Assembly: GCF_001647715.1 (NCBI RefSeq)
Contig: NZ_CP015600.1
Span: 4,836,001 to 4,900,000 of the forward strand
Length of the DNA stretch: 64,000 nt
Direction: 5' to 3'
Origin: Pseudomonas antarctica
Lineage (GTDB): Bacteria; Pseudomonadota; Gammaproteobacteria; Pseudomonadales; Pseudomonadaceae
Shown here: positions 1 through 8,259 of the stretch, in pieces
Numbering within the stretch: the stretch's first letter is position 1
Layout of the letters: each line of letters begins with the position of its first letter
The notes under the pieces: generated by a model
Told to the model about the DNA's origin: nothing
Seen by the model: only the letters and a program-made list of their open reading frames with translations
The model's database searches: none
Position numbers and translations under genes: made by a program

Positions 1-183
1 TTCTCCGAAAACATGCTTAGAGGTTTTGTGCGGCTACTTGCCGAAACACACGGAGTTCAGCTATGGCTGCAAGAAGCAAAGGCGCCGAAACAGCTAATCC
101 ATCCAAGGCCACAACCTATGGGCGGGTCTAGTCGTTATCAATCACTCGTACCACACGGCGTTGGATTAAAGGACGACAAATAA
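1..183 (+). CDS. C-terminal part of an unknown protein (cut by the window edge)
   Basis: An open frame enters from the left edge in frame 1 and ends at a TAA at 181-183, giving the last 60 residues of a basic protein with no motif I recognise. Codon choice looks like a genuine Pseudomonas or phage gene and the next gene on the same strand starts only 41 bases later, so the two may be co-transcribed. It lies where phiCTX-like phages carry cargo between the left attachment site/cos and Q. It may be a second cargo gene, or a chance open frame since only 180 coding bases are visible. Confidence 0.4.
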   Translation, partial: FSENMLRGFVRLLAETHGVQLWLQEAKAPKQLIHPRPQPMGGSSRYQSLVPHGVGLKDDK

Positions 184-224
184 CTAAAGCTCAACCATAA
201 AAACCATTAACAACAGGTTAAAAA

Positions 225-983
225 ATGTCAACACTTGCCGCGCTGCTTTCCACATTAGGCGATTTCTTTAAAATCGCTCCAGGCTTGATATTACTACCTT
301 TTTCCGTGTATTTTTTCTGGAAAAAAATCAGCCATAAAGCGGCTGTTAGTTTTTCTTTAAGTTTCAACCGAGTTTCAGCACCACAATTATCAAACATAGT
401 AATATCCAACCTAAAAGATAAGCCGCTCGTTATATGGGCGATTCATGCAACAATAAACAAAGAGCACTGGATCACCATTCAAAAATTCAAAACCCCAATA
501 ATACTTAAAGGGCTTGAAATAACCAGTATAGAGCCTCCTCCAGTATCAGAATACAGTATAAAAACCGACTCAATCAGCAATCCATTTGGAACTGGTAAGA
601 ACGTCAGCATCTATATAACCACTACCGACAAAACCTTTAAGTGCTCGCAGATGTACTACCCGGAATATCAAGCAAAAAAGAAATTCTCAGAACTGACTTA
701 TGTAACATCTATAATAAATAAATTTAAAGGCACCACATATAACAGCAATGCCAAATTTGCAGTAATTTATGAATTTAACGGATCAGAAACAATTGCATTA
801 CTTGAGCACGACGGAATCATGACTCACGGATGGCCTTTCAGTCCCAACAGGCTTCACGAACATCAAATAGAAGATGCTGAGACTGTGAAGAAGACTCTAG
901 AAGGAACTGATATAGCCAAAATAATTAAAATAATTTCTGTACAGGATCTGAAAACCGACGCATCAAGTGCCAATTTTTTCTAG
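225..983 (+). CDS. AT-rich cargo protein with one N-terminal membrane anchor
   Basis: I do not recognise this 252-residue protein. Residues about 15-33 form one hydrophobic segment (FKIAPGLILLPFSVYFFW) followed by lysines, suggesting an inner-membrane anchor. The remainder is polar, Ser/Thr/Ile-rich and probably beta-rich, with no obvious catalytic motif. The gene is clearly richer in A+T than the late genes beside it, a sign of recent acquisition. It is convergent with the portal gene Q (20 bases between stop codons), the position occupied by the cytotoxin gene in phiCTX, so it is probably expressed in the lysogen. A role in superinfection exclusion or phage defence is conceivable but only inferred from position and topology. 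Start: ATG with a weak AGG eight bases upstream. Confidence 0.8.
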   Translation: MSTLAALLSTLGDFFKIAPGLILLPFSVYFFWKKISHKAAVSFSLSFNRVSAPQLSNIVISNLKDKPLVIWAIHATINKEHWITIQKFKTPIILKGLEITSIEPPPVSEYSIKTDSISNPFGTGKNVSIYITTTDKTFKCSQMYYPEYQAKKKFSELTYVTSIINKFKGTTYNSNAKFAVIYEFNGSETIALLEHDGIMTHGWPFSPNRLHEHQIEDAETVKKTLEGTDIAKIIKIISVQDLKTDASSANFF

Positions 984-1003
984 ATTATTGGGGAGGGCTA
1001 ACA

Positions 1004-2029
1004 TTAAACATCTCCACCAATTTCGTAGGGCTTGAAGCGGATTACGTTCTCCCCGATCCAGTCATTCAGTTGCTGCATACGTGTCTGAATCGGCTCTATC
1101 TCATTCGCCGCATAGATCTGGGCCGCTTCCCTGATCGACCCAAAGCCCCCGGCGTTCTGCGGAACGATCCCCATCAATTGCGGCGGAATGCGCAAGCTGG
1201 CCAGCACATCGTCACGGGTCTGGTTTTTGATCGAGTTGAATTCATCCTTGGCCGCGACCTCACTGACCGGGATCAGCTGGATTCCGTCCTTCTTGCCGGT
1301 GGGTGAATACACGAACAAGTTGCGAAAATTGCCTGGCCCCTTCGAATCCTTGAGCGCCTTGCGCAAAGCGTCGATATCGGTTTCCGTCTGCGCCGCATCT
1401 GTCATATACAGAATGAAGCCGGCGTGACTACCGTTCTCGTAGTACTTGCGGCGGAACAACGTGGCCGACTCGTTGAGCAAGGCCGACTGCAAGGCACTGA
1501 TCCACTCCGGCAAGCCATAAATCTCCTGGTGCAGATCCGCTTCTCGTAGGTGAAAAATGCTGCCCTGGTCAAACTGGTGCTCTTCCTTCCAGCCTTGCAC
1601 CTGGTAATAACGCCCTTCCGGGCCGGCGCGCATGTACTTTGCCAGAGGCGGTACCAGTTGCCGGGTGCCTCCGAGCACCGAGCGCCGTGCTTCAAGGTAC
1701 CCATTGCCCAGGCACAGCCAGTCCAAGGCGAACTGTTCAAATGCTGCCCGCGACAGCATCGGATGTGGAATAAACGTCTTGCTTAACAGGTTGCGCTTGA
1801 ACATCAGGCCCGAATGCAGATGGACGCTAGACCCGACGGAACGGGCCAGTCCATCCAGCGACAACGGCGGCTCGTACCACCGTCCGTTGTACCAACATTG
1901 CAGATAATCGAAGACCTCCCGACTACCCAGCACGGGTGTCGGCTCGCCAAAGCTGAACACTTGCATGCCCTGCCCCGGCGCTGCTGTGGTTGGCACCAGG
2001 CCAGAGTTTGCGTGTTGTTCGGTCATCAA
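1004..2029 (-). CDS. Q: phage portal protein (P2 gpQ family)
   Basis: This 341-residue protein forms the dodecameric portal ring at the capsid vertex, through which DNA is packaged and ejected and to which the tail attaches. Length and sequence fit the PBSX/P2 gpQ portal family: a Trp/Tyr-rich N-terminal part, a central LxxSATLFRRKYYENG-type segment typical of these portals, and a C-terminal PQNAGGFGSIREAA block. It overlaps the start of the upstream terminase gene by four bases (ATGA), so Q and P are translationally coupled on a minus-strand operon, as in P2. Confidence 0.96.
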   Translation of the reverse strand: MMTEQHANSGLVPTTAAPGQGMQVFSFGEPTPVLGSREVFDYLQCWYNGRWYEPPLSLDGLARSVGSSVHLHSGLMFKRNLLSKTFIPHPMLSRAAFEQFALDWLCLGNGYLEARRSVLGGTRQLVPPLAKYMRAGPEGRYYQVQGWKEEHQFDQGSIFHLREADLHQEIYGLPEWISALQSALLNESATLFRRKYYENGSHAGFILYMTDAAQTETDIDALRKALKDSKGPGNFRNLFVYSPTGKKDGIQLIPVSEVAAKDEFNSIKNQTRDDVLASLRIPPQLMGIVPQNAGGFGSIREAAQIYAANEIEPIQTRMQQLNDWIGENVIRFKPYEIGGDV

Positions 2030-3783
2030 AAAATCTCCATCCGCCCTGTATTGGAGGCGGTCTGCCCCTCAAGCGGTTCGTTGTGCAATGCGTGAAAGAG
2101 CGCCCAGGCCAGGTCGGCATGGCCGGTGTTGTCGTTGCGCCCTGCGGTATAGGTGTACTGGCGCCCGCCAGCGGTGACGGTCTTGCGGATCGCCATCAGC
2201 GACTGCGCCATGTCGGTCCAGCCGGCGTCGAACTCCAGCCGGCCGTTGTGGATCACGTCATAGGCCTTGAGCACCAAGCGGGTTTTGACTTCGGGCGAAT
2301 AGCTGAAGGTGGTCACCGCCGGGAAGAACTGGCGCACCAGCTGCGCCACGCCGCTACCCAAGCCGGTGACATCTATGCCGATGTAGGTCACCCAGTAGCG
2401 GTCGCAAACGCTTTTGATGAATGCCGCCTGGGCCGCGAAGTCCATGCCCCGAAACTGATGCCGCTCCAGCACACGGAATTTGCCACCCGGTACCAGAGGA
2501 GGCGCGACCACCACCAGGCCGGAACAATCGCCGGTTTCGGCTGGGTCGTAGCCAATCCAGACCTGGCGGTCGCCGAACGGACGCATGGCGAACGGTTTGT
2601 AGTCCTCAGCCCATTCAACCCAGCTGTCGACCATGCAGCTCTGCAACAACGCCAGGGGGAAAATGCTGGCCCCATCGTCTACAAATTCGCACATCAGCAG
2701 GTTGGCGAACGCCTCGGGGCTGTACTCCCGGCGCAGTTCCTCAATGTCGAACAGGTCACAGCCGCCGTGTTCAGCGTCCAGGATGGTGACGATCTGCCGC
2801 CACAAGCGGTCCTCGCAGAACCGCCCCTGCTGGAGCGCCCCGTGGGAAACGTCGACCTTGGTGTGTTGGGCGGCTGGCTTGCCCTTGTTGAAGCGTTCGC
2901 TGGTCCAGAAGGTATAGGCCTCATGGGCCATGCTGGACGGCGTTGAGAAGTAGGTTTTGCGCCACTTCTTGTGCATCGCCATACCCGAGGCGACCTTGTT
3001 CAGTTCCTCAAACTTGAACGTCCAGAAGAATTCGTCGAAGTAGAAATTGCCGTGGTAGCCCTGGGCAGTACGGGCGTTGGTCCCGAGAAAAAATAGCTCG
3101 GCGCCGTTGGGTAATACGATGGGATCGCCCGTCAGCTCGACACCGATGACCTCGCGCGCAAACGCCTGGATGTACCCGCGAAACAGATAGGCTTGGTTTT
3201 TCGACGCAGACAGGAAGATCTGATTGCGCCCGGTCTCCAGCGCATCAAGAAACGCCTCGCGAGCAAAGTAGTAGGTCGCGCCGATCTGCCGGCTTTTGAG
3301 GATGACGCGGGTCCGTTGATTGCCGGCCCGGTACCAGTCTTTCTGATAGTCGAAGCAACCGTCGATAAACGCTTCGCGCAGCAGCTCGATCTGCTCTTCG
3401 CTGATATCGTTTTTCGGGGTCTTTTTCTTGGGGCCTTCGTTGCGTTTAGCGAGGTTCGGATTGAGTTCGGTTTCGGTACCGCCACTCTGAAAGCGCTGGA
3501 TTCTGGCCTGGCGCTCCAACTGACGGTGCAGCAGATCAATTTCCTTGAAGTCACCGCCGCTCTTACTCTCCTTTAGGATCAGCTGCACCAGCCGCGCTTC
3601 CAGCGCCCCACCGATACGCTCGACGTTGTCAGCCCGGTCCCATTCGTCGCGGGCCTTCCAGCTGTGTAGCGTTTTTTCCTTCTCGCCCGTAGCCTCTGCA
3701 ATCTCACAGATGCGCCAGCCCATCCAATACAGAAACTTGGATTGGCGCCGGGGATCGATAGGGAGCAGTTCAGTCGTAGTCAT
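2026..3783 (-). CDS. P: terminase large subunit, ATPase and nuclease (P2 gpP family)
   Basis: This is the 585-residue packaging motor. The N-terminus carries a helix-turn-helix-like region (WRICEIAEATGEKEKTLHSW), as expected for the gpP terminase domain. The ATPase core has the P-loop variant KSRQIGAT and a Walker B-like FYFDEFFW. The C-terminal RNase H-like nuclease begins at IGYDPAETGDCSGLVVV, with its acidic residues. It cuts cos DNA together with the small subunit gpM and docks on portal Q, encoded just downstream. It is divergent from the capsid scaffold gene; the 155-base gap holds a dyad interpreted as a late-promoter activator site. Confidence 0.96.
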   Translation of the reverse strand: MTTTELLPIDPRRQSKFLYWMGWRICEIAEATGEKEKTLHSWKARDEWDRADNVERIGGALEARLVQLILKESKSGGDFKEIDLLHRQLERQARIQRFQSGGTETELNPNLAKRNEGPKKKTPKNDISEEQIELLREAFIDGCFDYQKDWYRAGNQRTRVILKSRQIGATYYFAREAFLDALETGRNQIFLSASKNQAYLFRGYIQAFAREVIGVELTGDPIVLPNGAELFFLGTNARTAQGYHGNFYFDEFFWTFKFEELNKVASGMAMHKKWRKTYFSTPSSMAHEAYTFWTSERFNKGKPAAQHTKVDVSHGALQQGRFCEDRLWRQIVTILDAEHGGCDLFDIEELRREYSPEAFANLLMCEFVDDGASIFPLALLQSCMVDSWVEWAEDYKPFAMRPFGDRQVWIGYDPAETGDCSGLVVVAPPLVPGGKFRVLERHQFRGMDFAAQAAFIKSVCDRYWVTYIGIDVTGLGSGVAQLVRQFFPAVTTFSYSPEVKTRLVLKAYDVIHNGRLEFDAGWTDMAQSLMAIRKTVTAGGRQYTYTAGRNDNTGHADLAWALFHALHNEPLEGQTASNTGRMEIF

Positions 3784-3829
3784 GGCCGCGATGCTGCCGC
3801 CCGCGCCTGCGAGTCAGTAGCACCGCCCC

Positions 3830-3850
3830 TTGTAGCTGCCCTCCTTACAA
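3830..3850. promoter_or_regulatory. Ogr-type late promoter activator dyad between P and O
   Basis: TTGTA-N11-TACAA, a perfect 5-bp dyad, lies in the divergent P/O gap, with a CGCGCGCG block starting at 3872. Equivalent dyads precede V and FI and no other gene I examined. P2 Ogr binds similar TGT/ACA dyads near -55 of late promoters. The spacing to O (centre 99 bases before its ATG) suits the O operon; at 57 bases from the P start it would be tight for P. Binding is inferred. Confidence 0.7.
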
Positions 3851-3938
3851 ACCCGTCCCGTTGCCGCAACTCGCGCGCGTCACGACCATGCCCCTCATTG
3901 CAACGCACTTAGCGCCCAACGCATTGAGGATTCCCGGC

Positions 3939-4769
3939 ATGAAGAAATTTCGCAGTAATTGGTTCCGTGTCGCCGTCGAGGGCGCTACCTCGGACAAACG
4001 CACCATCAAGCGCAGCTGGCTGGAACAGGCTGCCAAGAACTTCAATCCAGCGACCTATGGCGCCCGCATCTGGCTGGAACACTTCCGCAGTCTGTTGCCG
4101 GACAGTCCTTTCAAAGCTTACGGCGACGTGCTGGCGGTCAAGACCGAAGAGGTCGAAATCAATGGCCAGAAGAAATTGGCCCTGTTCGCCCAGGTCGAGC
4201 CGACGCCCGAGCTGATCGCCATGAACAAGGCCAAGCAGAAGGTCTACACCTCAATCGAAATCGACGACAGTTTCGCCGACACCGGAGAAGCGTACATCGT
4301 CGGCCTGGCGGTGACCGACTCACCGGCCAGCCTGGGCACCGATGTGCTGGTCTTCTCTGCACAAAAGCCCGAAGCCAGTCCATTCAAAGACCGTCATTAC
4401 TCCGCAACCTCCATGTTCACAGAGGCGGTTGAAACCGAACTGACCTTTGAAGAGTTTGAAGAGAAGCCCGGCATTGGCGCCCAGTTGCTCAGCACCGTCA
4501 AAGCGTTACTCACCGGAAAACAGACCAAAGACGACACCGAATTCAGCCAGATCGGCGAAGCCGTGCAAACCCTGGCCGAACACGTCAAGGATCTGCCCGA
4601 GCAATTGGCCGCCGAGAAGAAGTTCTCCGGGGAGCTGAAAACTAAGGTTGATCAGCTCAGCAAAGACTTGGGCGACCTGAAAATCAAGCTCTCCAAAACC
4701 CAAGACCACAGCCAAAAGGAACGCCCCCAGGTATCCGGCGGCGATAACCAGGTCGTGACCGACTGCTGA
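3939..4769 (+). CDS. O: capsid scaffolding protein and protease (P2 gpO family)
   Basis: This 276-residue protein should be the internal scaffold and maturation serine protease that guides capsid assembly and cleaves N, O and Q. It opens with KKFRSNWFRVAVEGATSD and contains TYGARIWLEH and GLAVTDSPASLGTD, typical of the gpO protease domain. A helical, charged scaffold domain follows (about residues 190-260). The frame is open further upstream, but ATG 3939 is chosen because a GAGGA ribosome site lies eight bases before it and the product matches P2 gpO in length. It is the first gene of the rightward late head operon. Confidence 0.94.
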   Translation: MKKFRSNWFRVAVEGATSDKRTIKRSWLEQAAKNFNPATYGARIWLEHFRSLLPDSPFKAYGDVLAVKTEEVEINGQKKLALFAQVEPTPELIAMNKAKQKVYTSIEIDDSFADTGEAYIVGLAVTDSPASLGTDVLVFSAQKPEASPFKDRHYSATSMFTEAVETELTFEEFEEKPGIGAQLLSTVKALLTGKQTKDDTEFSQIGEAVQTLAEHVKDLPEQLAAEKKFSGELKTKVDQLSKDLGDLKIKLSKTQDHSQKERPQVSGGDNQVVTDC

Positions 4770-4812
4770 CAGTCAGCCCACCACAGCCCCCGAATAACGA
4801 AGGACAGCTACT

Positions 4813-5820
4813 ATGCGCAATGATACCCGTACCGTCTTCAACGCCTACCTGGGCCAACTGGCCAAGCTCCACAGCGTGCCTGACGTCACCACCAAATTTG
4901 CCACCGCCCCCAGCGTCACTCAGACCCTGGAAACCCGGATGCAGGAATCCAGTCAATTCTTGAGCGCCATCAACATTTACGGCGTCGCCGAGCAGATGGG
5001 CGAAAAAATCGGCATGGGCATCGGCGGGCCGAACGCCGGCACCACTGACACCAACACCAAAGAACGCGAAACCAGCGACATCAGCACGCTCGATGACCGT
5101 GGCTACTTCTGCTCGCAGACCAACTTTGATACCCATCTGCGTTACAGCAAGTTGGATGCATGGGCCAAGTTCCCCGACTTCCAGGCCCGTATTCGTGACG
5201 CCATCCTGAAACGCCAGGCGCTGGATCGCATCCTGATCGGTTGGAACGGAGTTAGTCGCGCCGCGACGTCTAACCCAGCCACCAATCCGCTGCGCCAGGA
5301 CGTCAACATTGGCTGGCTGCAAAAGATGCGCGCCGAAAACGCCGCCCGCGTCATGAAGGAAGTGGTCGAAGGCTCCGGCAAGATCACCATCGGCGCAGGT
5401 AAAGACTTCACCAACCTCGACGCCTTGGTATTCAGCATGGTCGAGGAATTCATTGCCCCGTGGTACCAGGAAGATCCTGACCTGGTGGTGATCTGCGGTC
5501 GCCAACTGCTGGCTGACAAGTACTTCCCGATAATCAACAAAGACAACGCGCCGACTGAAATGCTGGCCGCCGATATCGTCACCAGCCAAAAGCGCCTGGG
5601 CAATTTGCCTGCCGTGCGTGTGCCTTACTTCCCACCGCGCGGGTTGTTGGTAACCAAGCTGGAAAACCTCTCGATCTACTGGCAGGAAGGCAGCCGCCGC
5701 CGCACCGTCGTCGACAATGCCAAACGCGACCGCATCGAAAACTATGAGTCGGTGAATGACGCCTACGTCATTGAAGACCTGGAATGTGCCTCGCTCGCTG
5801 AAAACATCGAACTGGCATAA
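4813..5820 (+). CDS. N: major capsid protein (P2 gpN family)
   Basis: This 335-residue HK97-fold capsid subunit follows the scaffold gene by 43 bases. The N-terminus (MRNDTRTVFNAYLGQLAKL), the central GKDFTNLDALVFSMV region and the C-terminal DAYVIEDLECASLAENIEL are characteristic of the P2 gpN family. In P2 the first 31 residues are removed by gpO during maturation; whether the same site is used here cannot be seen. Confidence 0.96.
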   Translation: MRNDTRTVFNAYLGQLAKLHSVPDVTTKFATAPSVTQTLETRMQESSQFLSAINIYGVAEQMGEKIGMGIGGPNAGTTDTNTKERETSDISTLDDRGYFCSQTNFDTHLRYSKLDAWAKFPDFQARIRDAILKRQALDRILIGWNGVSRAATSNPATNPLRQDVNIGWLQKMRAENAARVMKEVVEGSGKITIGAGKDFTNLDALVFSMVEEFIAPWYQEDPDLVVICGRQLLADKYFPIINKDNAPTEMLAADIVTSQKRLGNLPAVRVPYFPPRGLLVTKLENLSIYWQEGSRRRTVVDNAKRDRIENYESVNDAYVIEDLECASLAENIELA

Positions 5821-5831
5821 GGCGAACGACC

Positions 5832-6530
5832 ATGACCAATCCTTGCCGTCGTCACTTTCAACGCGTCACTGCCGCCCTGGAGGCGGCAGCCGTTGAACCG
5901 ACCCAAACCATGGCCGGCGCCACGGCTTACGAGCACCAGCTCAACCAATTGCTACAGGATCGCCTGCGCCTGAAACAGGTGCAGTCAAACCAGGGCAAGG
6001 CCGAACTTAAGCGCCAGTTACTTCCGGACTACATCCCTTACGTCCAGGGAGTGCTGCAGGCTGGTCAGGGCGCGCAAGACGAGGTAATGACCACGGTCAT
6101 GGTCTGGCGCTTCGATGCCGGCGACTTTACGGGCGGCCTTGATATCGCAACCTACGTGCTGAAATACAAGATGGTCATGCCTGACCGTTTCGCTCGCACG
6201 CTGGGGTGCCTGGTAGCCGAAGAAGTCGCCACGGCCGCGTTTAAGGCACAGAAGGTCAACGAGCCGTTCGACTTGGCAATCCTACACCGCACGGCCGAAC
6301 TGACCGAATCCGAAGATATGCCCGACCAGGCGCGCGCCAAGCTGTTCCTGGCTCTCGGTCGCGCCACGCTGGAGAGCATCACCGAAGAGCAGCCTGGCCA
6401 ACCCGGTCAGGTTCAGGCCGGTATCGACCTGCTGAAACAAGCCATCGCCCTGCACGACGCATGCGGAGGCAAGAAAGATCTGGAGCGGGCAGACCGCCTG
6501 CTCAACAAACTCACTGCCACTGGCAGTTAA
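5832..6530 (+). CDS. M: terminase small subunit / endonuclease (P2 gpM family)
   Basis: This 232-residue protein is the expected cos-recognition subunit of the terminase; it recognises packaging sites and works with gpP. It matches the gpM family in length, position (11 bases after N) and the conserved segment MVWRFDAGDFTGGLDIATYV. The C-terminal part (ARAKLFLALGRATLESI) is helical. In P2-like phages the L gene follows directly; here a 104-base gap and an extra unknown gene come between. Confidence 0.95.
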   Translation: MTNPCRRHFQRVTAALEAAAVEPTQTMAGATAYEHQLNQLLQDRLRLKQVQSNQGKAELKRQLLPDYIPYVQGVLQAGQGAQDEVMTTVMVWRFDAGDFTGGLDIATYVLKYKMVMPDRFARTLGCLVAEEVATAAFKAQKVNEPFDLAILHRTAELTESEDMPDQARAKLFLALGRATLESITEEQPGQPGQVQAGIDLLKQAIALHDACGGKKDLERADRLLNKLTATGS

Positions 6531-6634
6531 CCGAGCGTCCCCACGCACCCCGCCGGCTCGAGGCGGATCGGCCAGGCCGCTCCTCCTGAACGTGAAGCCC
6601 CGACCACCGGCGACCTATTTTCGAGTGCAGTCTA

Positions 6635-6928
6635 ATGAGCGCATTTGCCAGCCTCTACCAGCGTGAGTTCGGGCTTTCTGAATCAGAACATCGCCTGCTT
6701 GCTCTTGCTCTGCAGTACATCGATGAGACAGAGACATATGACCGCACGGTATGCACTGGCCCTATCTTGCACGACGGAGTCATGCCCGCCACCCGTCACC
6801 AGTTTGCGCTGGCGAACCGCAATGCTCGCCAGACCATGGATCGTCTCTGTAACGCAAACCCTGAATTCAGCGACCAACAGATCCGGCGCGCAGTCTCTCG
6901 CATCGATAGTCTCGGGCGAACGTCATGA
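6635..6928 (+). CDS. unknown 97-aa phage protein inserted between M and L
   Basis: I do not recognise this gene, which has no counterpart between M and L in P2. It encodes a soluble, helix-rich protein (SESEHRLLALALQYIDETET; ANRNARQTMDRLC). Its first 13 bases, ATGAGCGCATTTG, are identical to the start of gene L at 6925, and both proteins begin MSAF. This suggests the gene was inserted by recombination at the L start and inherited L's first codons. Its stop overlaps the L start by four bases (ATGA), indicating translational coupling. It could be an accessory head or packaging factor, or a cargo gene. Confidence 0.7.
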   Translation: MSAFASLYQREFGLSESEHRLLALALQYIDETETYDRTVCTGPILHDGVMPATRHQFALANRNARQTMDRLCNANPEFSDQQIRRAVSRIDSLGRTS

Positions 6929-7386
6929 GCGCATTTGTAGCCAGCGGCAAAGTCGACAGCGGCCATATCAACACCGACCCGTTCTGGCCGTCGATTGACC
7001 TGGACAACCTGCGCGCCACCCTGCGTATAGACCCCAGCGTTACGGCACCACGACTGGAAACTGCCGTAATTGCCGCAGCCATCAGCCTCAACCGCGAGCT
7101 GAGCGAATGGCGTGCAATCCAACAATCTGCAGGCTACGCCACGCTGGACGCCGTACCAGGTGACCGCATCAAGGATGTGTCAGTAAAAACACACCTCTAC
7201 CGCCGCGCCATCGAAGCCGGTACCGGCGCCGAAGTCTGCGAGCGTTACCGCTCCTACGACACCACCAATGTCGGCAACCACAAAGCCGAAGAACTCACCC
7301 CGAACATCGACGACTACCGCCGCGATCTGCGTTGGGCAGTCCGCGACTTTCTCGGCATCAGCCGCACCACCGTGGAGCTGATCTGA
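6925..7386 (+). CDS. L: head completion protein (P2 gpL family)
   Basis: This 153-residue head-completion factor stabilises the filled head at the connector. Family features are the N-terminal DNLRATLRIDPSVTAPRLETA block and the C-terminal LRWAVRDFLGISRTTVELI block. The start ATG overlaps the stop of the preceding unknown gene and its own stop overlaps the gpX start (TGATG), so the cluster is tightly coupled. Confidence 0.94.
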   Translation: MSAFVASGKVDSGHINTDPFWPSIDLDNLRATLRIDPSVTAPRLETAVIAAAISLNRELSEWRAIQQSAGYATLDAVPGDRIKDVSVKTHLYRRAIEAGTGAEVCERYRSYDTTNVGNHKAEELTPNIDDYRRDLRWAVRDFLGISRTTVELI

Positions 7387-7598
7387 TGGCCGTCGCCGTC
7401 CGCGCCCGTCAAAACGACACCGTCGACGCGCTCTGTTGGCGGCACTACGGCCGCACCGCAGGCGTCACCGAGGCCGTGCTTGACGCTAACCCCGGCCTGG
7501 CTGATTACGGCCCCATCCTGCCTCAAGGCCTCGTCGTCAATATGCCCGAAGCCCAAACCAGCGCGCCCCAGCGGCAGATGGTGCAGCTATGGGACTGA
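7386..7598 (+). CDS. X: tail protein X (P2 gpX family, LysM-like)
   Basis: This small 70-residue tail protein is needed for tail assembly. It has the pattern of the phage tail protein X family: ARQNDTVDALCWRHYG, then DANPGLADYGPILPQGLVVNMP, a short LysM-like fold. The start chosen is ATG 7386, which overlaps the L stop by one base; a longer upstream reading would run into L. It lies between the head and lysis genes as in P2. Confidence 0.93.
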   Translation: MAVAVRARQNDTVDALCWRHYGRTAGVTEAVLDANPGLADYGPILPQGLVVNMPEAQTSAPQRQMVQLWD

Positions 7599-7625
7599 TC
7601 CTCTGCAACCAAGGAAACTCACACC

Positions 7626-7979
7626 ATGGCTGATCCGACTTCCAGCGCCGTGACCGGCCTGCTAATGGGCCTGGGCCTGGCAACCGTGACGCCGATCATT
7701 GATGGCGAGGCGTTGTTCGGAGCGATCCTAGGCGCGTGGCTGGTAACCAGCACCAAGCATGACCTCAAGGTATGGCAGCGACTTGGCTCGTTGTTCCTAT
7801 CGGCGGGAGTGGGCTATCTGTTCGCACCCATGGCCTTGCAAGCAATCCCGTTTATCACCAGCGGCGGCGGCGCATTCCTCTGCGCCCTGGTGGTTATTCC
7901 GATCAGCATCAAGCTGATGGTATGGGTGGAAAAAGCGGACATTTGGGACATCTGGCGTCGTATCCGAGGGGGCAGCTGA
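7626..7979 (+). CDS. holin-like membrane protein (first of two)
   Basis: This 117-residue protein has three to four hydrophobic segments (about residues 8-24, 29-42, 53-72 and 80-99) and a charged C-terminus ending RRIRGGS. Its position directly before the endolysin and a second membrane protein indicates a holin or putative-holin family member that forms inner-membrane lesions to release endolysin. Which of the two small membrane proteins times lysis, and which may be an antiholin, cannot be decided from sequence. Confidence 0.8.
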   Translation: MADPTSSAVTGLLMGLGLATVTPIIDGEALFGAILGAWLVTSTKHDLKVWQRLGSLFLSAGVGYLFAPMALQAIPFITSGGGAFLCALVVIPISIKLMVWVEKADIWDIWRRIRGGS

Positions 7980-7980
7980 C

Positions 7981-8259
7981 ATGCCTAACATCGAACTGAC
8001 CGTGCAGTTGATCACGGCAATCGCCTACCTGCTGAGCGCCCTGCGCTTGGCCTGCTACAGCCGAGGTGAAGCCCGGTACCGGCGCAGTATCTCGCTACTC
8101 GCCAGCCTGTTTGGCTCGGCGCTGTGCATCTGCGGCCTGGAAATTCTGCTGTATCGCCAGCCCACCAGCATCTGGCAGGCCGTCTCCATCGTGTTGCTCT
8201 GCATCCTGATTTTCCGTTCACGCGGCAACGTCGCCGCCCTGTTGAGGCCCAGCGCATGA
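7981..8259 (+). CDS. phage holin family membrane protein (second of two)
   Basis: This 92-residue protein has three predicted membrane segments (about residues 8-24, 37-57 and 65-80), with basic residues between them (YSRGEARYRR). It resembles the Phage_holin_3-like proteins that accompany N-acetylmuramidase endolysins in Pseudomonas P2-like phages. It follows the first membrane protein by one base and overlaps the endolysin start by four bases (ATGA), giving a compact lysis operon. Confidence 0.8.
   Translation: MPNIELTVQLITAIAYLLSALRLACYSRGEARYRRSISLLASLFGSALCICGLEILLYRQPTSIWQAVSIVLLCILIFRSRGNVAALLRPSA

Noticed and set aside
1..225. attL or cos site at the left edge
   Set aside because: No match to the tRNA-Ser 3' end and no recognisable cos-like sequence; they probably lie further left.
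1990..2946. 318-codon frame antisense to the terminase gene
   Set aside because: No recognisable domain and complete overlap with gene P.
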